A program made the translations under genes and the position numbers. A stretch of 12,916 bases of DNA, taken from NCBI GenBank assembly GCA_026770585.1, contig MU646597.1:200407-213322 (forward strand). Direction: 5' to 3'. Of this stretch, positions 1 through 9,300 are shown one piece after another (the first letter of the stretch is position 1; each line of letters starts with the position of its first letter). Under the pieces are notes generated by a model, which did not search any database, had not been told where the DNA came from, and saw only the letters and a program-made list of their open reading frames with translations. The stretch comes from Baffinella frigidus (taxonomy: Eukaryota > Cryptophyceae > Cryptomonadales > Baffinellaceae).

Positions 1-12
1 GGGGGGGGGGGT

Positions 13-82
<70 letters not shown>
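1..82. repeat. Poly-G tract at window edge
   Basis: The tract is 82 bases, all G except one T at position 12. It may be a genuine homopolymer or a sequencing or assembly artefact at a contig end; the sequence alone cannot decide. Positions 83-256, between this tract and the first exon, are purine-rich and then pyrimidine-rich, and I recognise nothing in them. Confidence 0.9.
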
Positions 83-83
<1 letters not shown>

Positions 84-256
84 AGAGAGAGCGAGGAAGC
101 GGGAGGGAATCGAAGAGATAGAAGAGGAAGAGTCTTCGTTCTGGAACGAGAGGAAGCGAGCACGAGAGACGAGCAGGGCAGAGACGCAGAGCAAGAGCGA
201 GCAATGCAAGCCCCCTCCCCCCATCTACCCAACATCCACACACCTCTCCCGCTCAC

Positions 257-373
257 CATGCGCGCATACTCCTCATTCGCACCCATCCTCTCATGCAGCG
301 CCTCGACCGCCAGATCCTTGACGGCCAGTCCCTTCGCGACCTCCTCCCTGTCTGCCGCCGCCGACGCCTTGGC
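257..373 (-). CDS. Exon 17, coiled-coil-like gene
   Basis: This exon encodes 39 residues, phase 0 to phase 0, beginning AKASAAADREEV and ending EEYARM. The acceptor is TGCGCAG at 374-380 and the donor is GTGAGC at 251-256, the donor closest to the general eukaryotic consensus in the gene. Alternating Ala/Leu/Val with Glu/Lys/Arg suggests an amphipathic helix. It is the last exon I can see before the poly-G edge. No copy of either edge is found nearby, unlike most other exons. Confidence 0.65.
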
Positions 374-3300
374 CTGCGCACGCACCCGTACGACCGTCAG
401 CTATCCACATGCGAACGACGGTTGACTCAACGGCACGCTAGCCACGCACGGCTGTTGACTAAACCGCCAATGCCTTCGCCTGCTCGGGTGCGCGGGGGAT
501 GAGGGCGAGGGTGAGTGCAAGATGGTGCCGACGAGGTGGGCTCGCAACCTGTCCTGGATTAGAGAGGGGAGGCTCGTAACCTTATCGTCGAGATCGACAA
601 ACTCGGTGCGGTGCATTTCGAGGCGGTCGACGAACTCCTGTCGGTACCGCCGCGCCTGCCAACACCCACAGCATCCATTTGCTCAGAACACACCACATCA
701 GGACACATGAAAACACCCGCAACTTGCGATTGTGAAGAAAAAAATTAAAACACCTCGTACTTGTGCTAAGAATGTACCCCCAGTATCACTTCGTGTACCC
801 CCAGTATCACTTGTTAGCACAGTACCGGCAGGAGTTCTTCAGGAGAACTGTCGGTACCGCCGCGCCTGGATATGCTTGAGGGTTAAGGGTTTGGGGTTCA
901 AGTGTGAGGGGTTAGGGTTTAGGGTTTAGGGTTTAGGGTTTAGGGTATAGGGTTTAGGGTTTAGGGTTTAGGGTTCAGGGTTTCGGGTTTCGGGTTTCGG
1001 GTTTCGGGGCCGCATCATCCATTTGCTCAAGATACATCCAAAAACCGCATCGTGCATTTTCACAGAAAAACATCAAAAACACGTGCATTAAGAACCTGCA
1101 ACGCGGGTACATTCGAGGCCGCACCTCGATAGCCTCCTCGCGGGCGCGCGCCACCACTCTGCCTCATTCGCGTTTCCCGACTATCCTTAAGTCAACACGC
1201 TCTGTTCCCGGTACAAATCCGTCAAGTTTGGAGCGAAAACGCACCTCGATCGCCTCCTCTCTGGCGCGCGCCACCGCTCTGCCTCATTCGCGTTAACAGA
1301 CTATCCTTAAGTCAACACGCTCTGTTCCCGGTACAAATCCGTCAACTTTAGAGCGAAAACGCACCTCGATCGCCTCCTCGCGGGCGCGCGCCACCGCTCT
1401 GCCTCATTCGCGTTAACAGACTATCCTTAAGTCAACACGCTCTGTTCCCGGTACAAATCCGTCAACTTTGGAGCGAAAACGCACCTCGATCGCCTCCTCT
1501 CTGGCGCGCGCCACGGCTGCCACACCCTCCATCGCGCGCGCGTGCCCCTCCTGCTTGATCGCATCCCCCAGCTCCTGCGCCGCCTGTGTATACAGTTCGG
1601 GATTTAGGATTAGAGCGCTGTGCAGAGAAGTTGGCCACAGGAAATGATGGGAAATCGAGAAATTGGAGCCATTTTGTCAACTTTTGAGAAATTTAGTACC
1701 ATGAATTTCTCAAAAGTGGATAAAATGGCTCCAATTTTCCCATTTTTCCATTTTTCGGTGTGGCCAACTTCTCTGCACAGCGCTCTACCCAGTTTCAGGG
1801 GGGTTGGAGAACAAAGGGCGGCGGTTGGTCAGGGAATGGGCGGTCCCAAGGGTTGGGGGGGTTGGGGGGTTAGTTCCCAAGGGGGTGGGGGTTAGGGTGT
1901 AGGCGCGCTGCGGCCCTCCATCGCGCGTGGGGTGCCTCTGTTGCTTGATCACGTCCCCCAGCTCGTGCGCTGCCTGTGTGAAGGGTTTATGGTTTCTGGT
2001 TCATGGTGTATGGTTTCTGGTTGCTGGTTTATGGTTTATGGTTCAGGGTTGTGGTTGTGGGGGGTAGGGTTTAGGTTTTGGGGTTTAGGGTTTGGGGTTT
2101 TAGGGTCTAGGGTTTGGGGTTTTAGGGTTCAGGGTTCAGGGTTCAGGGTTTAAAGTTTAGGGTTTAGGGTTAAGGAATCAGGGTTTAGGGTTTAGGGTTT
2201 AGGGTTTAGGGTTTAGGGTTCAGGATTTAGGGTTAGCAAGGAGCGGACCTGATCGGCCTTCTGGGCGAATTCGTGTTGCGCCTCGCGCATGGTGTGCACG
2301 TCCCCGTCCCGACTCCACGCGCAGCGCGACCGCCACGTTCCCGGACTATCCTCAAGTTGACACTCCGAAATTCTGGTACAAATCCGTCAACTTTAGAGCG
2401 GGAAGGACCAAAAAAGGGTGTGGGGTTTAGAGTTGGAAAGAGGGCAGACCTGATCGGCTTTCTGGGCGGATTCGTGTTGCGCCTCGCGGAGCGTGTGCAC
2501 GTCCACGTCCCGCGCGAGTCTCTCGTCTGCCCGGGTGAATCAAGTCAGTCAACTGCTATCAAGTCAGTCAACTGCACTTGACTCAGGTCAGTCAACTGCT
2601 ATCGGATGACCCGCGCAGGTGTTGTTCGTGGGAGGTTGACTAATCGTGTCTCGGTTGATCGCCTGCCGCAGGGTTGTCACGTCCCGCGCGAGTCTCTCGT
2701 CTGCCCAGGTGAATCAATTCAGTCAACTTTATAGGGTCACGTCCTGAAAACCGGGTAGGTACGCCTATTGCCTACGGTAGGCCGTAGGGGCCTAGGGGGG
2801 TTGCTATGAAACATTAGGTCCCTAGGGGACCGTCCCGCGCGAGCTGCTCGTCTGCACAGTTGAATCAAATCACACGTATGATTTGATTTGATTCAACTTC
2901 GGCCGACGTTGACTGGTCAGCAGTTAAGTGTGCGGGGCGACTCAATTTAAACCGCCTTTTATGCCATCTTAAGGGTGGTGACTCTCTTATTTTGCTAGAT
3001 TAGCTTCGACACAGCTTTAATATATACGAAAACCCATCCCAAGATAGCAAAATCACGGTTCAAATTCAGTCGTCCCGCTCATGAAGTTGACGGGCCCGCG
3101 CAGGTCTTGTGCGTGGATGGTTAACTAATCCCGACAGGGGGCCAGGGCGCTGCATGACGCTGTAGAGGCGCGGCATGTGCGCACTGGGGCGCACCAAGTG
3201 CTGACACTTAGGACCAAGTACTGACACTGGTACAAATCGGGGGTCGCCCCTGATACTGATCGTTGCTCAACCCACGATGCGAGAGGGGCGCGCACTGTTG

Positions 3301-6300
3301 TTTTTGTCCTCTATCTCTCCGATGCGCTTCGTGTTGGAACCGCGGAGCTGACTACACTAAATGCAGGCTTTGCACGTCGACGGTGAACTAATCCCACCAA
3401 GGGGCTTGATCGAAGAGGGGCGCGCACTATTGATTTTGTGGACAAAAGGCCTACGGTATTGCCTAGGACCTCCTACCGTAGGCCGAGACTTTTTGGTCCT
3501 AGGATCCCTCCATCTCACTGATAGTTTTTCAGGTTTTCGGGCGTCGGGTTTCGGGTTTCGGATTCAGGGTGCGCACTGTTGAGTTTGTCCTCCATCTCTC
3601 CGATGCGCTCCGCGTTGCCCCGCCGGAGCGCGCCGACCTCCACCCAGATCCGCCGGACGTGCTCCTCCTCTTGCGCCACCACCTGCAGGTGTGTCCAAGA
3701 AGCTTAGGGGTGTGTCTAACACGCGTAGGGGTGTGTCTAATACGTTTGGGGAGGTGTTAGACACGCGCAGAAAGGGGTTCAGCACGCATGGAGAGGTGTC
3801 CGACACGCCCACCTCCACCTAGATCCTTCAGATGTGCTCCTCCTCTTGCGCCACCACATGCAGTGTGTCCAATAATCTTAAGGAGCTTAGGGAGGTGCCC
3901 AACACTCTTAAGGAGCTTAAGGAGGTGCCCAACCTGCAAACAAGAAACATCATCCTGACCTTCGCCCTACACCTGCTGCAATCTGCAAACAAGAAACATC
4001 ATCCTGATGCACCCGGCGGGGATCGGGTGCAACGCTCCTCCAGGATGCTGTTTCGTGTTAATAGGCTAACGGCCTGAAAATGGGGTAGTTAGGCCTACGG
4101 CATTGCCTAGGACCTCCTACCGTAGGCCGAGGGATCCTAGGACCAAAAAGTCTCGGCCTACGGTAGGAGGTCCTAGGCAATACCGTAGGCCTAACTACCC
4201 CATGTTCAGGCCGTTAGCCTATGAGTGTGTGCCGTTTGCACACACGGCTGCAGGTGTGCGGATGGCACACCAGGTTTGAGGTTACGGTGTTTGAGGTAAC
4301 GGTGCAGGGTGTAGGGTTTAGGGTGAAGGGTGGCTTGGTGCTGACCCCGCCGGGTCGGGGCAAGACCGGGTGCAGGGCGCAGGCCAGGATGATGTTTCTT
4401 GTTCGCAGATTGCACAAGGTGTACGGGCTCGATGATTTTATTCTTTGCAGATTGCAGCAGGTGTAGGGCGGAGGTCAGGATGGTGTTTCTTGTTTGCAGA
4501 TTGCATCAGGTGTAGGGCGGAGGGTGAGACCTGTGCGACTCGGTCATCGGTGTCCTTCCGAAGCCGATCCAGCGCCTCCCCGTGCGATTTCTGCGAACGC
4601 GACAGACACTTTAATGGGGCAATAGACTAAAAATGGGGTAGTTAAACCTACGGCATTGCCTAGGATCTCCTACTGTAGGCCAAAATCCTTGGACTTTTTG
4701 TTCATAGGAGCCCTACGGCCTACGGTAGGCAATTACAGACACTTCAAAAAATTGCATCAGCGACAGACACTAGCTCTGTCCCACTTGATTTCGTCTTTCG
4801 TTAAAAACACTTGATTTCGTCTTTCGTTAAAAACATCATATATAAAAAAATCAGCCGTAGACGTACAATTAATTCGTACTGGAGATCCTCCGTTAAAACT
4901 AATAATGCCGGCTAAATATTTTTAACGATGTGACGAAATCAAGTGGGACAGAGCGACAGACACGGGTGTTCACGCGACGCACACTTGCGGCCACCGCAGA
5001 GACGTGCGGGCAGCGCCACCCTCTTCGTGCCATCCGCCTCTTTTGTGAGGTGATGGATCCCATCCCGGGGGGGCGCAACCGTCTCAGGCAAGTCACTTTC
5101 TCTCTCTCTCCCCCCCCCCCTCTCTCTCTCTCTCTCAGTAAAGCCACTCTATCTCCCTCTCTCCCTCTCTCTCTCCCTCTCCCTCTCTCTCTCCCTCTCT
5201 CCCTCTCTCCCTCTCTCCCCCTCTCTCCCTCCCTCCCCCTCTCTCTCTCCCTCGCTCTCCCCCCCCCCTCTCGTTAGGGCTTGGGGGGGGCGGGACCATG
5301 GCAGCGATGATCTTCCGGGCGTCGTTCGTGAACTTGGTATCAAGGCGGCCCATCCTCGCCTTCTGTTCCAGCATCTGCTCCCCGAACAGCGCCTGTGCCG
5401 CCTTGATCTCATCGCCGAGAACCTGCGCACGTTAGGGGATCAGGGTTCAGGGTTTAGGGTTTCGGGTCTGCCCCCCAGGGCCTGCACGCGCCCGCCCAGT
5501 TGTCAACCCACCCTGGAGGCCACCTTAGGGTATTTTGGACGTCCCAAAAGTCAACTCCCCCTGAAAAGGACTGAGGGCTCAGAACCTGCGCACGTTAGGG
5601 GATCAGGGGTTCAGCACACGATGGGGTGATCGGCACACGTTAGGGTGTGGGGTTATGGTTTATTGTGTATTGTTTGTTGATTACATCGCGCCTTCTGCTC
5701 CAGCATCTGCTCCCCGAACAGCGCCTGTGCTGCCTTGATTTCGTCGCCAAGAACCTGGGTTTGGGGTTTAGGGTTCAGGGTTTCGGGTTTCGGGTTTGCT
5801 CCCCAGGGCCTGCACGCGCCCGCCCAGTTGTCAACCCACCCTGGAGGCCACCTTAGGGTATTTTGGACGTCCCAAAAGTCAACTCCCCCTGAAAAGGACT
5901 GAGGGCTCAGTTCTTTTCAAGGGGAGTTGACTGTTGGGACGTCCAAAATACCCCAAGGTGGCCTCCAGGGTGGGTGTGCTTTTGAGGCGTCGCGTCCGCG
6001 AGACGCCGCGAATCAATCAACCAATCAATCAATTGATCGTGTGATTATTCGGCCAATCACGATTTCACAGGGAAACGGTTTTAGTTTTCCTATGAGATTG
6101 GCCGCGCCGGCAACAAGCCGCGATTCGGGACGTGATTCGGGACGCAGCTGCCGAACGGTCTCATCTCACAGGATGTATTTATTGATTGGTTTTAGAAAGT
6201 CAACTCACCCACAAATCGTCAACTTATTGTTTACTTTTACTAATTAAAATATTAAGTTAACGATCTTGTGAGGGAGTTGACTTTCTAAAACCAATTAATA

Positions 6301-9300
6301 AATAGATTGTGTGAGATAAGGTCATCCAACACCTCGTGTGCTATGCTAGCTTTTATGCGTGGCATGTTAGAGTGGGAGCTGCTACATGGGCATACAACTC
6401 ATGCCTTGCACAGATCATGCACGTACACCTGAATCAGCAATCTGTGAATCGGGTCGTGGATCTGGATGCATTTCCCGAAGGAGATCCATCAATCAATCAA
6501 TATATCGGCATTGATTGATTGATTGACGGATTAGCCGTGGTTAGCCGTAATTAGCCGATCACGAGGGTGCTGCGTCCGCGAAAGGCCACGAATCGGGACG
6601 TGGATAAGGACGTGGATCGGGATGCACCTCCCGAACGGTCACTATTAGTCAACTCAGGGGTAGGGTAGGGTAGGGCAGGGTAGGGTAGGGTAGGGTAGGG
6701 TAGGGTAGGGTAGGGTAGGGCAGTGTAGGGTGTGTCACCTCCCGAACAGTCTGCACCCGATCCTCAGCGCCCTTCACCCGCCCCTCCATCTCCGCCTGTG
6801 CACCATTCGGAAAGTCAGCTGACTGGTGTTCACACCATGCGCAGGTTCGTGAAGCGTGGCGGGTGCGTGAATGGCGTACGTTCGCTTTTGAGGACTGACA
6901 CTGCACCGAAGCGGGCCCGTCTCAAGACGCGTCGAGTTTTGGATCACTCACCTCCAGGCGTGAAAGTAATAAATAAGAAGAAGAGAAGAGAAGGCGAAGG
7001 CTGGCTTACCCACGGTGTGCAGGCGTGGGGGTTGGGGCATGGGGGGGGGGGTGCGTTGGGGCATCGGTGAATACCTGACTACAGATCACACGGGGTGGGG
7101 GTCGGGGGTAGGGCAAATCACAGGGGGCGTGGATCGGGTGTACGGCAAATCACACGGGGTAGAGGGGATTACCGCCGTGTCGAAGGCTGGCTTAGTCACG
7201 GTGTGCAGGCGTGTGGGGTGGGGGATAGGGGGGAGGATGCGGTGAGGCTGCCCGAAGAAGATGAGATCGAGGGTGGAGCTGACCGCGGTGTCTTTGATCG
7301 CGCGACGGCAGCCCTGAACTTCGGAGTTGCACTTGATCAATTCGGAGTCCACCTGCAAGACGAAATCGCTCGGTTTAGGGTTTAGGGTTTGGGTTTTGGG
7401 GTTTGGGGGTTTGAGGTGTGGGGTTTGGGGTTTGGGGTTTGGGGTTTTGGGTTTGGGGTTTGGGGTTTGGGGTTTAGGGTTTAGTGTTTCAGTTTTCGGT
7501 TTTCGGGTTTCGGTGCGCACCTTGTCGAGGCCGTTCTGAATGACAATCCCAACCTCTAAACCCTACATCCTAGACCCTTAGGGTTAAGAATTTAGGGTTG
7601 ATCTTGTCAAGTTGTCAAGGCCGTTCTGAATGACAGCGATCCGGGGTTTCGGGTTTAGGGTTTCGGGTCTCGGGTGTCGGGTTTCGGATTTCAGTTTCCA
7701 GTTTTCAGTTTTCGAGTTTCGGGTTCGGTGCCTAGGTTTTAGGGAGTAGGGTTCAGTTTAGGGTTGAGTTTAGGGTTTCGGTGCACACCTTGTCGAGGCC
7801 GTTCTGAATGACAGCGATCCGCGCCACAGACTCGCCGTGAAGCTTGTCAGCGATGCGCCCCACCTGCCCAACGGACGAATTCATTTTTTCTTCTTCCAAA
7901 ACAGCCATGCAGGCGCCCGCGTCAGCGTGTGCCAAACACACGCACCACCGCCCAAAACCGTGTGTTGGCCACGTTTGAGAGAGTGATGGTCTAGTCTCGA
8001 GTGGTCACCTGAATGGTGGCGTCGGTGGCCTTGCTTTATGCGTCGCGCACCCTCCCCTCAAGGGTAACAGGTGTCGAATGCAGGGTTTAGGGTGTAGGGA
8101 GTAGGCAGTAGGGAGTAGGGAGTAGGGTGTAGGGTGTAGGGTGTAGGGTGCAGGTTGCAGGGTGTAGGGTGTCGGGTGTCGGGTGTAGGGTGCAGGTTGC
8201 AGGGTGTCGTGTGTCGTGTGTCGTGTGTCGTGTGTCGTGTGTCGTGTGTCGTGTGTCGTGTGTAGGATGTAGGGTGTAGGGTGCAGGGGTTATATCAGCA
8301 CCTGGATGGTGGCTTCGGAGGCCTTACTCTCTGCGTCGCGCACCCTCCCCTCAAGGGTGTCGGGTGTCGAATGTAGGGTGTAGGGTGTAGAGTGCAGGGT
8401 GTAGGGTGCAGGGTGTAGGGTATAGAGTGCAGGGTGTAGGGTGCAGGGTGTAGGGTATAGGGTGCAGGGTGTAGGGCGAAGGGTGTAGGGGGTATATCAG
8501 CACCTGAATGGTGGCTTCGGCGGCCTTGCTCTCGGCGTCGCGCACCCTCCCCTCAAGGTCCTCGCGCACACCCTCGACCCTCTCGTCTGTCTTGTCGGCC
8601 CGCGCCGTCGCCTAGTATAGGGTTTGGGGGTTGGGGTTGGGGTTTAGGGTGTAGGGTGTAGGGTTTTGGGTTTTGGGTGTCGGTTTTAGGGTTTAGGGAT
8701 TAGGGTTTGGCGTTGAGCGTTTACCGCGCCACTCCGGCCCCTCCAATGGTCAAAACACTGGTCAAAACACGAGCCTGGCAGCGCGCCGTGCTGGGGTACA
8801 TTCCGGGTGCAGCACCTGGGCGAAAAACGACGATGCCGCGTCGTCGACGTCACGCATGAGGTCCACGAACTCCACACGCAACGCGTCGGCTGCGTTCTCG
8901 GCCGCGTCTGCTCGCGAGGAGAGCTCTGCTCTGACGTCCTCTCTCTTGGAGTCCCCCTGGAAAACAGACGCGTGGGGGGTTCAATCCCCCTGTAACACAG
9001 GCGCGTGGGTGGTTAGGATCCTTTTTCGTGGTTTGGGATTCAGGGTGCGGTTCTCGGGCGCGTCTGCACGCGAGGAGAGCTCCGCCCGCACGTCCTCGCG
9101 TTTTGAGTCCCCCTGGAAAACGCGTGGAGGGTTAAGCCTCGGGAGTTGGGGGCTGAAATGGTATACGTGTTTCGAGTTTCGAGTTTCGGGATGTGGTTCT
9201 CGGCCGCGTCTGCTCGCGAGGAGCGTTCAGCACGGACGTCCTCGCGCTTCGAACCCCCCTTGGAGGCGCGAGACAGGGGGTTATGGCGCGTTTCGGGCTT

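Larger units (their letters stand above)
656..1484 (-). other. Intron between exons 15 and 16: edge copies, telomere-like tract, 120-bp tandem array
   Basis: This stretch holds an acceptor-edge copy of exon 16 (853-870); a short direct repeat of a GTACCCCCAGTA unit (about 773-811); a related pair of GCATC...CCATTTGCTCA segments near 669 and 1011; a TTTAGGG/TTTCGGG tract (about 887-1008); and three tandem units carrying donor-edge copies of exon 15. I see no additional exon. Confidence 0.6.
1584..2449 (-). other. Intron between exons 14 and 15
   Basis: In plus order it contains the TA-flanked MITE, a GGGTTGGGGG-rich stretch (about 1850-1890), the frameshifted exon 15 copy, a telomere-like tract, a donor-edge copy of exon 14 and a 57-bp repeated intron element. 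Nothing else looks coding. Confidence 0.6.
2527..3576 (-). other. Intron between exons 13 and 14: edge copies and inverted repeats
   Basis: It holds repeated TCAGTCAACTGCTATC segments (2543-2601); two exon 14 acceptor-edge copies; three related segments around CGCAGGTNTTGTNCGTGG...TAACTAATC (about 2610-2650, 3098-3135 and 3366-3400); hairpins; a direct repeat of GACCAAGTNCTGACACT (about 3189-3220); a donor-edge copy of exon 13 (3296-3338); and a 63-bp copy of a palindrome arm. A GTGCGC...CTACAG segment near 3140-3190 is open but is not needed by the exon phases. Confidence 0.55.
3683..4530 (-). other. Intron between exons 12 and 13: decayed exon copy and large nested inverted repeat
   Basis: Near the exon 13 acceptor are repeated GTGTGTCTAA/GTGTTAGACAC-type units of about 20 bp (3686-3805) and AAGGAGCTTA repeats (3879-3922). 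The rest is occupied by the nested inverted repeat 3934-4525. I see no exon here. Confidence 0.6.
4591..5019 (-). other. Intron between exons 11 and 12
   Basis: It contains a diverged palindrome-family copy (4630-4735), three GACAGACAC direct repeats (about 4602, 4734-4742 and 4762), and the 182-bp inverted-repeat element. No coding signal is seen. Confidence 0.6.
5423..6738 (-). other. Intron between exons 9 and 10 (longest, about 1.3 kb)
   Basis: It holds a ~330-bp tandem duplication (about 5361-5582 and 5693-5910) including exon 10 edge copies, telomere-like segments, a long hairpin, (TCAA)n tracts, an AT-rich foldback element, three related GAATCGGGACGTGG...CCGAACGGTC segments (about 6118-6160, 6438-6480 and 6588-6640), and a TAGGG pentamer array. 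Positions 6320-6430 show nothing I recognise. Confidence 0.6.
7864..8503 (-). other. Intron between exons 6 and 7
   Basis: It contains two donor-edge copies of exon 6 and long TGTAGGG/TGCAGGG/TGTCGGG heptamer tracts (about 8080-8290 and 8370-8490). Positions 7925-8000 are unremarkable. Confidence 0.7.

Noticed and set aside
887-1008. True telomere or chromosome end
   Set aside because: The tracts are interrupted, degenerate and embedded between exons on both sides.
1121-1583. CRISPR-like array
   Set aside because: The whole 120-bp unit is conserved with no variable spacers, and it contains an exon edge and donor.
2938-3072. tRNA gene, because of a GGTTCAAATTC box
   Set aside because: No matching acceptor stem, anticodon arm or A-box spacing; the box is one arm of an inverted repeat.
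3125-3200. Additional exon between exons 13 and 14 (CTACAG followed by open sequence)
   Set aside because: Exons 13 and 14 already fit in phase, and no matching donor is evident.
5135-5430. Open frames rich in Arg/Glu/Gly or Ser/Leu/Pro
   Set aside because: The low-complexity part is the CT microsatellite; only 5297-5422 on the minus strand has complex coding sequence.
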